Shown in pieces: positions 24,476 through 33,406 of a stretch of DNA of 64,000 bases. Under the pieces are notes generated by a model. The model saw only the letters and a list, made by a program, of their open reading frames with translations, searched no databases and had not been told where the DNA came from. Both the position numbers and the translations under genes were made by a program. The stretch's first letter is position 1. Each line of letters starts with the position of its first letter. The stretch is from contig JAEUHH010000064.1 in assembly GCA_016795505.1 (NCBI GenBank), positions 1 through 64,000 on the forward strand, read 5' to 3'. This stretch comes from Verrucomicrobiales bacterium. Lineage in GTDB: Bacteria; Verrucomicrobiota; Verrucomicrobiia; Verrucomicrobiales; DEV007.

Positions 24476-26683
24476 CTAAAACTGTCCGGCGAGCTTGCGC
24501 CCCACCCAGAAGATGCCGAGCAGGAGAATGATGGCTCCCACCCAGATCGGATGAGACCAAAGTGGCAGGCGGCGCTGGTCCGGCTCCGGCTCGGGCAGGG
24601 CGGAGACGGCAGCCACGACGGAGGCGACATCGGGATCGGCCAACAGCCGGCCGCGGGTGAGTTGGGCGATTTCCTCCAGCACGTCGAGCCGGGCCGGGCG
24701 GCCCCGCTTTTCCCGGGTGGTGCCCTGGACGGCGATGGTCGTCTCCAGGGGATCGCCGCTTTCGGCACTGGTCAGGCGGACGCGGTGGGGACCGGCTTCG
24801 ACCGGGGTGAACAGGCCGGTGAAAAGCCCCCAGGCTTCCTCCCCGGCCGGAGTGAGCCGCACACTGGCCACCTTGCCCGAGGGAGCGGCGATTTGGGCCA
24901 CCACGGTGCCGTCGCGGAGCGGTTCGCCGGTGGCGCTCATGACGTTGGCATTGAGGCTGAGGGCTTCACCGGTGCGCGGCCGGTCGGGGGTGTGGAACAG
25001 GCGCATCTTGTCGCCGGCGGCCATGTTGCGTTGGTAAGCCATCCAGCGCACCACCTGGCCCCAGTAGCGGTAGTGGTACTTGTCCTCCACTCCCTTGCGC
25101 CAGCGCCAGGCGCCGTCGGCTCCCATGAAGAGAATTTTCCCCGCGCCATAGGTGCGGGTGACGATGAGCGGGACGCGTCCATAGCGGGTGGACTCAGTGC
25201 CATGGATGGCGAGCACCTCGGTGCCGACTTTGGCGCGCAGGGCGGGCGCATACCAGTGAAAGCCGGGCAGGGATGCCCAGGTGGCGGCGCTGGCTTCGTC
25301 GGTGTCCTCCAGCTTGGTCAGGAGGCTGCCGCGACCGGCCTCGGTGAGGACAAATTTGCCCGGCAGGGGCGTGCCCCAGCCACGTGGCTGGGCCTCGTCC
25401 CACACCACGGGCATCAGTTCGCCCAGTGGCGTGCCCAACAAGCTGGCTTGATGCCCGCGCAGGCCGGGCAGGAAGACGAGTCCGCCGGCCTGATCGCGCA
25501 CTAGCAGGCGGAGCGACTCCAATTGTTCGTCATCGAGCTGCCCGTCGCCCAGGCCGACATCGCCGAGGAAAACGACATCGTAGCGGGTCAGATCCTCGCG
25601 CTTGGGAAAGCCGGCGAGGTAGCCGCGGCCGGCGCCCGATTTGCCGAGGTCGGGGTGGAACATGACGCACTGCACCTCGACGCCGGGATCGCGCTCCAGG
25701 GCGTTGCGGAGGTAGCGGTATTCCCAACGGGGATAGGTCTCCACCACCAGCACGCGGAGCTGCTCCTTGCGGATGTCGAGGGTGGCTTCGACGCGGTTGT
25801 TGTCGAGCTGGGTCTCGGCGCCGACGCGGGGCAGGACGAGTTCCAGCCGGGCCTCGCCGGCCTCGCGGGGCCGCCAGGAGAGGCTTTCCTCCAGCCGGCC
25901 CATCGCGGGGACGGTGACGCTTTTGGTGAGAATCTCGCCGCCGGGGGCTTTCAGCTCGATGGTCACGCTCTCCTCGCGCGGCAGGGTGCTGGCGAGGGAA
26001 AAGGGAATGCGCAGCGGCTTGCCCGCGATGGCGAAGACGGGCACCTCGAAGGAGGCGATCTCCACGTCGGGCAGCGCCTCGGCGGACCCGGCCGGCACCG
26101 CGAAGACGGGCACGCCGCGCATGCGCAGCTTGGTCGCGGCGGCGGCGGGCGAGGTGCCGGTGTTCCAGTCGCCGTCGCCGACCAGCACGACGGCGGCGAG
26201 GTGCGGTTGTTGCTCGGCTACGGCGGCGAGGGCGCCATTGAGGTCGGTGGCCTCGGCCGGCGGGTCCTCGGAGGAAGAAAACGGCTGCATGACCACGTCG
26301 AGGCGGTCGGAAAGGCCGGCCCAGGCGGCGGGATCGAGGAGAGGCGCGGCGATCTCGGAGCGGGCCTTGGGCCCGGTTCCGGCGGCGGCGGCGGGGTCGA
26401 TGACATCGCGGGTTTCCATGCTGCCGGACTGGTCGGCCAGCACGGCGACGACGGGACGGTGCTCGGGCTCGTAAATCTCGCGCCATTCCGGCTGCATCAG
26501 GGTGACGGCGATGCTCACCGCGATGAGGATGCGCAGCAGTTCCAGCGCGCCGATGGAGGCTTTCCATCCGCTGCGGCGCCAGCCGATGAAGGCGAGCACC
26601 ATGACCACAAGCACGAAGCCGATGCCCGCGGCCCACGCCATCGGGGTCGGGGAAAATTCGAGGCTCTGGCTGGTGGGAGTCAT
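24476..26683 (-). CDS. vWA-type membrane protein with glutamine-amidotransferase-like middle domain
   Basis: 735 residues. Helices at about 15-34 and 46-62 precede a von Willebrand factor A domain whose metal site reads A-D-Q-S-G-S (near 84-89). A central region (about 310-560) resembles the class I glutamine amidotransferase-like fold often found in these proteins (V-L-V-V-E-T-Y-P-R-W-E-Y-R-Y-L, then V-F-L-G-D-V-G). An Ig-like segment and a final helix (near 710-728) complete it. Its start overlaps the stop of the upstream vWA gene by one base. Typical partner of MoxR ATPases in the envelope. Confidence 0.85.
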   Translation of the reverse strand: MTPTSQSLEFSPTPMAWAAGIGFVLVVMVLAFIGWRRSGWKASIGALELLRILIAVSIAVTLMQPEWREIYEPEHRPVVAVLADQSGSMETRDVIDPAAAAGTGPKARSEIAAPLLDPAAWAGLSDRLDVVMQPFSSSEDPPAEATDLNGALAAVAEQQPHLAAVVLVGDGDWNTGTSPAAAATKLRMRGVPVFAVPAGSAEALPDVEIASFEVPVFAIAGKPLRIPFSLASTLPREESVTIELKAPGGEILTKSVTVPAMGRLEESLSWRPREAGEARLELVLPRVGAETQLDNNRVEATLDIRKEQLRVLVVETYPRWEYRYLRNALERDPGVEVQCVMFHPDLGKSGAGRGYLAGFPKREDLTRYDVVFLGDVGLGDGQLDDEQLESLRLLVRDQAGGLVFLPGLRGHQASLLGTPLGELMPVVWDEAQPRGWGTPLPGKFVLTEAGRGSLLTKLEDTDEASAATWASLPGFHWYAPALRAKVGTEVLAIHGTESTRYGRVPLIVTRTYGAGKILFMGADGAWRWRKGVEDKYHYRYWGQVVRWMAYQRNMAAGDKMRLFHTPDRPRTGEALSLNANVMSATGEPLRDGTVVAQIAAPSGKVASVRLTPAGEEAWGLFTGLFTPVEAGPHRVRLTSAESGDPLETTIAVQGTTREKRGRPARLDVLEEIAQLTRGRLLADPDVASVVAAVSALPEPEPDQRRLPLWSHPIWVGAIILLLGIFWVGRKLAGQF

Positions 26684-28785
26684 CAGGCGGCGGGCGGGGC
26701 GGGGGAGGGAGCGGCTGAGGTGGCTGGGCTGGCCACGCGGCGGGGCGGCATCGACAGCATGGCCTCGAGGATCAGGGCTGCGGCCATGAGGAACAGGAAG
26801 GTGCGCCAGATCTCGCTGGCGAGGCTGTCCTCGTCCTGGATCGCGTCCTCGATGATGCGAAAATCGAGCCCGACGAAAAGTTCGCCGAGCGCGTCGGTGG
26901 ACAGCCGGGCGGGCAGGTCCTCCGAGGCGGGGCGGTTCAGGGCGAGGAGCCGGTCATCACGGGACAGGATGCCAGCCCGCAAAGGCAGCACGGAGGCAGG
27001 CTCGGGAGCGGTCTGGTCGGGCGCGGGAACGGATTCGGCGAGGCGTTTCCACTGCCCCGCGGTGGCCGCGTCGCCGAGCACGCCGGGCGCGGCCTCGCGT
27101 TGCCGGGCCTGGCCGAGACTGCCGATGGCGGCATCGAGGGCGCGGTGGAGCAGGGCGTAGAGCACCACGCCGTCGCGGGCCAGGCTGGAAGTCGCGGTGC
27201 CGGGGAGGGTGGCGAGGAAATAGACCGAACCCGCCGACGCGGAGGCGGCCGCATCGCCTTGAGGAGCAGTGCGGGCGAGCAGTGGCTCGGTGTCGCGGAT
27301 GCGGGCCAGCGGCAGGGGAGGCGCGTGGCCTTCCGCCGGAGCGAGCGAGCGGTAACGCCGGACCTCGACTTCACCCACGGGCAGGGCGGCGCCGTCGCGG
27401 GTGTTGGCGAGCGGGCCGGTGTCATTGCGCCACCAGGAGACGAGGGCCGGCTCGGTGCCGTCGACCGTTTGCCAGTCGCCCCAGGCCAGGCCCTCAAAGG
27501 CCTCCGTCCCGGCCGACTCGGGCGGCAGGAAAAGCAGGGTGCGACCGGCGGCGACGTGATCGGACAGGGACCGCGCCGCGAGATCATCCGGAGCCGGGAT
27601 GGGCGCGTGCCAGACGACGAGGGCGGTGGCTTCCCAGTCGATCTCGGCGACGCGTGACGGGGTGAGCACGGTGACAGCGTAGCGTCGGTCGGGATCGGCG
27701 GGCGCGGCGAGGGCCGCTTCGACCGGTGCGAGGGCGAGGGGATCGTCGGTCACGATGACGCTGGTCGAGACGGCCGGCTCGTCGAAAACGAAATGCCACA
27801 CATTGTCCGGCGCATGGGAGTCGGCGGGCAGCTCGACCCGGCCCCAGCCGCGCTTCAGGCTTTTGTCGATGGGAATGGCATGTCCGGCGATGCTGAGCCG
27901 GTTATCGCGGAATTCGGCCTTCAGGACGCTGGCGGTGCCGTTGATGACGAGGCGCACCGGGAGTTCCGTGGCCGTATCCGAGGCGGGACCGGGGAGCGGC
28001 CGGTTGATGTCGAAATCGAGCACCACTTCGGCCTTGTCGCGGGTCTCGCGGCGGACCACCCGGGTGCCGGTGATGGACAGGTTGTCCGGCGCCTCCTGAG
28101 GATAGCAGAGCAGGTGAAAGCGGATGCCGGTCAGCCCGGCAAATCCCTGTCGGAGCGGCTCCCAACGGCCTCCGGCGGCATCCCAATCGCTTTGTCCCAG
28201 GTCGCTGAGCACCCAGATGTCGGTGCGGCCGGTCTGGTTGGCGGCGATGTAGTCGAGGGCGCCCTGCATCAGGGCCGGGATGTCCGCGGCGGTGTCGGTG
28301 GCCCAGGTCGCCGGTAAATCGGCGAGGGCTTCGGGCTGCTCGATCGTCTGCGGCTCGCCCGAGGCGCTGTCGATCAGGACGATCCGGCTGCGGCCCCGGT
28401 AGGCGTCGCGAATGCCCTCGGTGAGCTTGCTCAAGCCGGCGGCGCGCTTGCTCAGTCCGGTGGCCAGATTCGCCTGCTCCATGGAGGCCGAGCGGTCGAG
28501 CAGCACGATCACCGTGTCGGGCGCGCCGCCTGTCAGGCCCAGCCAGCCGCCTGCCAGCGGACGCGCTGCGGTGAGGAGGATGGCGGCGATGGCGATGACC
28601 CGGAAGGCCAGGATGAGCCAGCGCCGCAGCCGCGAGTAGCCGCGGTTCATTTTCTGCGCCGCCGCCAGGAACATCATCGCCGCCCACGGCACGGTCCGAC
28701 GGCGGTGCAGGTGGATCAGGTGGATGATCACCGGCAGCGCGGCCAGGGGCAGAGCGGCGAGGAGGATGGGTTGGAGGAAGCTCAC
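26683..28785 (-). CDS. BatA-type vWA membrane protein
   Basis: 700 residues. The N-terminus (F-L-x-P-I-L-L-A-A-L-P-L-A-A-L-P-V-I-I-H) is the classic BatA/TIGR02226 membrane segment, followed by R-R-R-T-V-P-W and a second helix pair near 56-78. A vWA domain starts near residue 90 with the metal site D-R-S-A-S (97-101). The long C-terminal part has beta-rich domains and one terminal helix near 660-680. It follows the DUF58 gene by 30 bp. Role inferred from the family: substrate or assembly partner of the MoxR ATPase. Confidence 0.88.
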   Translation of the reverse strand: MSFLQPILLAALPLAALPVIIHLIHLHRRRTVPWAAMMFLAAAQKMNRGYSRLRRWLILAFRVIAIAAILLTAARPLAGGWLGLTGGAPDTVIVLLDRSASMEQANLATGLSKRAAGLSKLTEGIRDAYRGRSRIVLIDSASGEPQTIEQPEALADLPATWATDTAADIPALMQGALDYIAANQTGRTDIWVLSDLGQSDWDAAGGRWEPLRQGFAGLTGIRFHLLCYPQEAPDNLSITGTRVVRRETRDKAEVVLDFDINRPLPGPASDTATELPVRLVINGTASVLKAEFRDNRLSIAGHAIPIDKSLKRGWGRVELPADSHAPDNVWHFVFDEPAVSTSVIVTDDPLALAPVEAALAAPADPDRRYAVTVLTPSRVAEIDWEATALVVWHAPIPAPDDLAARSLSDHVAAGRTLLFLPPESAGTEAFEGLAWGDWQTVDGTEPALVSWWRNDTGPLANTRDGAALPVGEVEVRRYRSLAPAEGHAPPLPLARIRDTEPLLARTAPQGDAAASASAGSVYFLATLPGTATSSLARDGVVLYALLHRALDAAIGSLGQARQREAAPGVLGDAATAGQWKRLAESVPAPDQTAPEPASVLPLRAGILSRDDRLLALNRPASEDLPARLSTDALGELFVGLDFRIIEDAIQDEDSLASEIWRTFLFLMAAALILEAMLSMPPRRVASPATSAAPSPAPPAA

Positions 28786-28815
28786 TTCTTTGGTTTCAGA
28801 CTTCAGTTTGCCTTT

Positions 28816-29730
28816 TCAGCGGCGCTTCGGCGTTCGGCCGAGGAGGTAGCGCGCCAGGATGGCGGCGTAGTCGTCACTCAACTTGATGCGGTGGTAGTCG
28901 ATGCCGGTGGTGCGGACGATCTCGTCGATGCCGACGAGCCACTCCTGCACGGCCTGCCGGTAGGCGCGGGCGACGTCGTCGGGATCGGCCAGGATGGCGT
29001 CGCCGCCCTCGAGGTCGACGAATCGGGCGGGCCGGTCGAACTGAAAGTCCAGCTCCCGCTGGTCGAGCAGGTGAAAGACCGAGACATCGTGCTTGCGGAA
29101 ACGCAGATGTTGGACCGCCGACTTGAGGTCCGCCACCGGGGCGAACAGGTCGGAAAAAATCATGATCTGGGCGCGCTGGGAGACGCGCTCGGCGGCCTCG
29201 TGGAGCGACTCGATCAGCGAAGTGGTGCCGGCGGCTTTCAGGTCGCCGAGGCTGTCGAGGACCAGGCCCAGATGGGTGGGGCCGCGCCGCGCGGGGAGAT
29301 TCACCGGCGGACCGGCCTGACGACGGTGCTCCGATCCCGCCGAGGCCCAGATGCCCACCGCATCGCCCTGCCGGGCCGCCAGCCAGGCCAGGGTGCCGGC
29401 CAGCTTGCGGGCGTAGTCGAGCCGCGTGGCCTTCTCGGGACCGTAAGCCATCGAGCCGCTCACGTCGATCAGCAGCACGAGCCGCAGGTTGGTGTCGGCC
29501 TCGAATTCCTTCAAGTAATAGCGGTCGCTGCGCCCCCAGGCCCGCCAGTCGAGGCGGCGAATGTCGTCGCCAGGGACATACTTGCGATATTGGGCAAACT
29601 CCAGGCTCGATCCCCGCACTGGGCTGCGGTGCATCCCCGTCACATTCCCGAGCATGGCGCTGCGTGCGTGCAGGGGCAGGGCCGTCAGGCGCGAGAGCAC
29701 CTGGGAATCGAGGAAGTCACGGTTCGCCAT
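28816..29730 (-). CDS. DUF58 domain protein (vWA-like)
   Basis: 304 residues. The DUF58 signature is complete: R-x-Y-x-P-G-D-D-I-R-R-L-D-W-R-A-W near 49-66, then Y-Y-L-K-E-F-E, followed by the vWA-like metal site D-V-S-G-S (89-93). DUF58 proteins are almost always encoded beside a MoxR ATPase, as here, with a 102-bp gap. That gap carries degenerate heptamers near 29809. No membrane segments; probably cytoplasmic. Confidence 0.94.
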   Translation of the reverse strand: MANRDFLDSQVLSRLTALPLHARSAMLGNVTGMHRSPVRGSSLEFAQYRKYVPGDDIRRLDWRAWGRSDRYYLKEFEADTNLRLVLLIDVSGSMAYGPEKATRLDYARKLAGTLAWLAARQGDAVGIWASAGSEHRRQAGPPVNLPARRGPTHLGLVLDSLGDLKAAGTTSLIESLHEAAERVSQRAQIMIFSDLFAPVADLKSAVQHLRFRKHDVSVFHLLDQRELDFQFDRPARFVDLEGGDAILADPDDVARAYRQAVQEWLVGIDEIVRTTGIDYHRIKLSDDYAAILARYLLGRTPKRR

Positions 29731-29832
29731 GGGAAGTTTTCCGTTTTCTCAAAGTTCGCTTCTCAGCCCTGTCGGGAAAGGCGGCTCATCGTAGTCAGTC
29801 GCGGAAAACTGAAACCGGAACCCCTGAAAACC

Positions 29833-30846
29833 TCACCCTTCTTTCGCCAATTCGTCCGCCAGTCTGCGGCTCACGGCGCGGCTGCTGATGCCCTCGGATT
29901 CAGCGGTGAAGGTGGTGATGACGCGGTGCCGCAGGACCGGCTCGGCCACTTCCATCACGTCCTCCAGACGCACCATGTAGCTGCCGTGGAGGGCGGCGCG
30001 CGCTTTGGCGCCGAGGATGAGGTACTGCACCGCGCGCGGTCCGGCGCCCCAGCCGACCAGGGGCTTCAGCCACTCGGGCGAGTCGCTTTCCCCCGGACGG
30101 GTGCGCCGCACCAGATCGACGGCGAATTCGTAGATGTGATCCGGCACCGGCACCCGGCGGACCAGTTCCTGGAAAGCCAGCACCTTCGGCCCGTCGATGA
30201 CGTGCTCCAGCGGCGGCGGGGTGGCCCCGGTGGTGGTGCGGGCGATGGCCAGTTCCTCTTCGCGCGACGGGTAGTCCACCCCGATCATGAACATAAAACG
30301 GTCGAGCTGTGCCTCGGGCAGCGGGTAGGTGCCCTCCTGCTCGATGGGGTTCTGCGTCGCCAGCACGAAAAACGGCTCCGGCAGCCGGTAGGTGCGACCG
30401 GCCACGGTCACGCGGTGCTCCTGCATCGCCTCCAGCATGGCGGCCTGGGTTTTGGCCGGGGCGCGGTTGATTTCATCCGCCAGCACGATGTTGGCGAAGA
30501 TCGGCCCCTTGGTGAATTCGAACTCCCGCTTCCCGCCCGGCGTCTCCTGCAAAATGTCAGTGCCGGTGATGTCCATCGGCATCAGGTCCGGCGTGAACTG
30601 GACCCGGCTGAAGCTCAGCGACATCGTCTCGGCCAGACGGCTGACCAGCAGCGTCTTGGCCAGACCGGGCACTCCCATCAGCAGCGAGTGGCCGCGGGCG
30701 AACAGGCAGATGGCGAGTTCCTCGATGACCTGGTGCTGGCCGACGATGATTTTCGCCAACTCGGCGCGGAGCTGGTCATAGACGGTGCGGAGTTCGTCGA
30801 TGGCATCGACATCGTCGGCAGGCAGGGTGGATTGCGGGTCGGACAT
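29833..30846 (-). CDS. MoxR-family AAA+ ATPase
   Basis: 337 residues. Walker A is G-V-P-G-L-A-K-T (58-65), Walker B V-L-A-D-E-I-N-R-A (121-129), and sensor 1 is A-T-Q-N-P. The arginine-finger region A-Q-L-D-R-F and the C-terminal lid helix are present. MoxR ATPases act as chaperones that insert metals or assemble complexes containing vWA proteins. It is the first gene of the leftward cluster, with seven more genes behind it down to 13.9 kb. No clear promoter box was found upstream. Confidence 0.96.
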   Translation of the reverse strand: MSDPQSTLPADDVDAIDELRTVYDQLRAELAKIIVGQHQVIEELAICLFARGHSLLMGVPGLAKTLLVSRLAETMSLSFSRVQFTPDLMPMDITGTDILQETPGGKREFEFTKGPIFANIVLADEINRAPAKTQAAMLEAMQEHRVTVAGRTYRLPEPFFVLATQNPIEQEGTYPLPEAQLDRFMFMIGVDYPSREEELAIARTTTGATPPPLEHVIDGPKVLAFQELVRRVPVPDHIYEFAVDLVRRTRPGESDSPEWLKPLVGWGAGPRAVQYLILGAKARAALHGSYMVRLEDVMEVAEPVLRHRVITTFTAESEGISSRAVSRRLADELAKEG

Positions 30847-31042
30847 GGGGCGGCGGTTGGGGTGCTGGGTGGAAGTGACGCGGGCAGTTGTGACAGATGA
30901 GCCGCCTGGAAATCAAGCCGGAAATTACCGGCGGTGAAATCCGGGTGGAAGACTCAGATGTTACGCCGGAGGGCGGCGAATCCTTAGCGCGAAGTTGTCA
31001 GGAGATCGTCACGGGAAAAAAGCGGGGCAAAAATTTTCAGGA

Positions 31043-31071
31043 TTGTCCCCCGGAGGCAGATTCGATACCAT
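31043..31071 (+). promoter_or_regulatory. promoter of the 173-residue secreted protein gene, leaderless geometry
   Basis: TTGTCC (31043-31048), 17-bp spacer, TACCAT (31066-31071), then 6 nt to the ATG at 31078. TACCAT is also the -10 of the lipoprotein gene at 2.7 kb. Confidence 0.5.
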
Positions 31072-31077
31072 GCCCCC

Positions 31078-31599
31078 ATGAAAACGCGCACCTGGTGGAG
31101 CTGGCTGGCGATGGCGGGGATGGTGGGACTGGGCCTCGGAGCGGTTCAGGCCAATCCCGTCTCCGAAAACCCGATTCTGAAACGGCTGGCCGGCGACTGG
31201 ACCGGCGAAGGCGAACTGGTCGATAGCGACGGCAACAAACAGCCCGTCAAAGAGACCTGGTCGGGCAAATTCACCGAGACCGGCAATTTCATCATGTCGG
31301 GCCAGCGGACCCTCGACCAGCAGACCCATCAGTTTGCCTGGGAGTTCTATCCGAATGGCGAGCTGATCGAGGGGCAGATGAAAATCTCCGAGCCCCAGCT
31401 CGATCTCCGGTTCGAAGTGGCCATCGACGAGACCGCCCGCTCCGTGACCATGAAAATCCCCACCAATTCCTCCGGCGCCCTCATGACCATCGTGAATACC
31501 GTGTCCGAGGACGGCAAAAGCCTCAGTGGCACCGTCGAGATCAAGGACGAGTCCGGCAAAGTCACCTCCACCGGCAAAGTCGAGCACCGAAAGCCCTGA
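31078..31599 (+). CDS. small secreted protein, DUF1579-like
   Basis: 173 residues with a signal peptide (cleavage near residue 25 after V-Q-A). The mature protein begins L-K-R-L-A-G-D-W-T-G-E-G and continues with alternating beta strands ending in V-E-H-R-K-P. This is the pattern of DUF1579 or lipocalin-like small beta-barrels, in which a G-x-W near the first strand is conserved. No enzymatic motif. It is transcribed divergently from the MoxR cluster and precedes rpmE by 166 bp. Confidence 0.75.
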   Translation: MKTRTWWSWLAMAGMVGLGLGAVQANPVSENPILKRLAGDWTGEGELVDSDGNKQPVKETWSGKFTETGNFIMSGQRTLDQQTHQFAWEFYPNGELIEGQMKISEPQLDLRFEVAIDETARSVTMKIPTNSSGALMTIVNTVSEDGKSLSGTVEIKDESGKVTSTGKVEHRKP

Positions 31600-31696
31600 A
31601 GTTGGCGTCCGAGCCCCCCATTTTCCCCGCCAAAGCCAGCCCGCGGGCCGTTCGGACCCGGCGGAAAAGACGGGTCTCACGAATCCGTTTTTCCGG

Positions 31697-31725
31697 TTGC
31701 GGGATTCGCGGGGGGCCGCTAGATT
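31697..31725 (+). promoter_or_regulatory. promoter of rpmE
   Basis: TTGCGG (31697-31702), 17-bp spacer, TAGATT (31720-31725). The predicted leader is about 34 nt. The same -35 hexamer precedes hisB and the small gene at 47575. Confidence 0.45.
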
Positions 31726-31765
31726 CCGCGCTCCCTGCCCCTCGGGGGCGCAACCGTTTTCCGAC

Positions 31766-32044
31766 ATGAAAGCCGACATCCACCCCAATTACCGAGAAGC
31801 CACCATCCAGTGCACCTGCGGCGCGGTCTACAGCACCCGCTCCACGGTCGCGGATATCCGTGTCGGCATTTGCGCGGCCTGCCACCCCTACTACACCGGT
31901 GAGCAGCGTTTCGTCGACACCGCCGGCCGCGTGGACAAATTCGCCAAGCGCTACGGTGGGGGCACCCCGGCCGCTGCCGCTGCGACCTCCGCCGCCGCCC
32001 GCCGCACCAAGGCGCCGAAGCTCTCCGACCTGGCCAAGAAGTAG
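31766..32044 (+). CDS. rpmE: 50S ribosomal protein L31 with C-terminal extension
   Basis: 92 residues from the ATG at 31766; the longer open frame from 31526 has no family similarity. The start M-K-A-D-I-H-P-N-Y and the zinc ligands Cys16, Cys18, Cys36 and Cys39 mark the zinc-binding (C+) form of L31. After residue 70 comes an Ala/Lys-rich extension. A putative terminator follows and then prfA; rpmE-prfA adjacency is common in bacteria. Confidence 0.96.
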   Translation: MKADIHPNYREATIQCTCGAVYSTRSTVADIRVGICAACHPYYTGEQRFVDTAGRVDKFAKRYGGGTPAAAAATSAAARRTKAPKLSDLAKK

Positions 32045-32073
32045 GCCCCGTCGGTTTTTTCGAGAAACGGTGA

Positions 32074-32108
32074 TTGCGTCGCCCCTGGGCGCGCAACGCC
32101 GTTTTTTT
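32074..32108 (+). terminator. putative terminator after rpmE
   Basis: TTGCG (32074-32078) and CGCCC (32080-32084) pair with GGGCG and CGCAA (32087-32096), leaving a one-base bulge and a tight loop. A run of seven T ends at 32108. Partial read-through into prfA is possible. Confidence 0.55.
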
Positions 32109-32148
32109 GTGCCCCGGCCCCGCGCCGCCCGACCCGACTCGCCCTCCC

Positions 32149-33225
32149 ATGGATCTCGCCCCGCTGATCGACCGGAAGCGCCTCCGCCTCACCGAACTGG
32201 AGCAGGAAATGGCGTCCGACGGCTTTTTCGCCGATTCCCGCCGGGCCGCCGACCTGACCCGCGAATACAACCGCACCCGCGACCTCCTCGCCTCGTGGGA
32301 CCGCCTCGGAGCCGCCCGCGCCCAACTCGCTGACAACCGCGGCCTCGCCAAAGGCGACGATTCCGACCTGGCTGCTCTCGCCGAGGAGGAAATCCCCGCC
32401 CTCGAGACTGAGATCGTCGCCCTCGAAGTCAGCGTCCAATATGCCCTGCTGCCCCACGATCCCACCGAGGACCGCGATGCCCTCGTCGAAATCCGCGCCG
32501 GCACCGGTGGCGACGAGGCGTCCCTGTTCGCCATGGATCTCGCCCGCATGTATCAGCGGTATGCCGAGGGCCGCGGCTGGCGCGTCGAGATGATCGATGC
32601 CAGCCTCTCCGAAGTCGGCGGCTACAAGGAAGTCGTCTTCAAAGTCACCGGCGACGAAGTCTTCCGCTTTTTGAAGTACGAGAGCGGCGTCCACCGCGTC
32701 CAGCGCGTGCCCACCACCGAGACCCAGGGCCGCATCCATACCTCCACCGCCACCGTGGCCGTCCTGCCCGAGGCCGAGGAGGTCGACGTCGAGCTGCGGC
32801 CCGAGGATCTCCACATCCAGGCCACCCGCAGCGGCGGCCCCGGCGGCCAGCATGTCAATACCACCGACTCCGCCGTCCAGGTCACCCACCTGCCCACCGG
32901 CATCTTCGTGAAATGCCAGGAAGGCCGCAGCCAGGGCAAAAACAAAGAGCGCGCCCTCGAGATCCTGCGCGCCAAGCTGCTCGAGGCCCGCCTGCGCGAG
33001 GAAGCCGAGAAATACTCCGCCCACCGGCGCAGCCTCATCGGCAGCGGCGGACGCGAGGAGAAGATCCGCACCTACAACTTTCCCCAGAATCGCCTCACCG
33101 ATCACCGGGTCGGCCTGACCCTGTACAATCTCGACCGCGTCATCGAAGGCGACCTCGCCCCCGTCGTCGAGGCCCTCCAGGCATCCGACATGGCCGACCG
33201 CCTCCATGAGGCTGGCATCGCTTGA
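32149..33225 (+). CDS. prfA: peptide chain release factor 1
   Basis: 358 residues from the ATG at 32149. The catalytic G-G-Q motif lies in R-S-G-G-P-G-G-Q-H-V-N, preceded by R-I-H-T-S-T-A. The anticodon-like tripeptide region (V-P-T-T-E-T-Q-G-R) is of the RF1 type (P-x-T rather than S-P-F), so it should read UAA and UAG. The length matches the family. Seven heptamers begin three bases after its stop codon. Confidence 0.97.
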   Translation: MDLAPLIDRKRLRLTELEQEMASDGFFADSRRAADLTREYNRTRDLLASWDRLGAARAQLADNRGLAKGDDSDLAALAEEEIPALETEIVALEVSVQYALLPHDPTEDRDALVEIRAGTGGDEASLFAMDLARMYQRYAEGRGWRVEMIDASLSEVGGYKEVVFKVTGDEVFRFLKYESGVHRVQRVPTTETQGRIHTSTATVAVLPEAEEVDVELRPEDLHIQATRSGGPGGQHVNTTDSAVQVTHLPTGIFVKCQEGRSQGKNKERALEILRAKLLEARLREEAEKYSAHRRSLIGSGGREEKIRTYNFPQNRLTDHRVGLTLYNLDRVIEGDLAPVVEALQASDMADRLHEAGIA

Positions 33226-33228
33226 AGG

Positions 33229-33281
33229 GTTCAAAGTTCAAAGTTCAAAGTTCAAAGTTCAAAGTTCAAAGTTCAAAGTTC
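33229..33281. repeat. heptamer tandem repeat (GTTCAAA)7 plus partial unit
   Basis: Seven perfect GTTCAAA units (33229-33277) and a final GTTC directly follow prfA. Two more degenerate heptamers, CCTGAAG and ACTGAAT, lie at 33351-33364. Perfect unit identity implies recent slippage or gain. Confidence 0.95.
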
Positions 33282-33370
33282 CGGGGCGCCATTTTCCCTT
33301 CGAGGCTGATTCCCTTGTCCCCATTCCCGTGTCTCTTCCCATTCTCGATCCCTGAAGACTGAATGCGCCG

Positions 33371-33399
33371 TTGCCAGAGGCGGGCGTTTCGGTTCCACT
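33371..33399 (+). promoter_or_regulatory. weak promoter candidate for the second DUF1080 gene
   Basis: TTGCCA (33371-33376), 17-bp spacer and a poor -10 (TCCACT), 7 nt before the ATG at 33407. It is kept only because the geometry equals that of the other leaderless candidates. Confidence 0.25.
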
Positions 33400-33406
33400 G
33401 GTCGGC

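Noticed and set aside
30847-31077. Short open frame 30897-31226 between moxR and the DUF1579-like gene
   Set aside because: It overlaps the strong frame of the DUF1579-like gene, has no recognisable motif, and no promoter or ribosome site fits its start.
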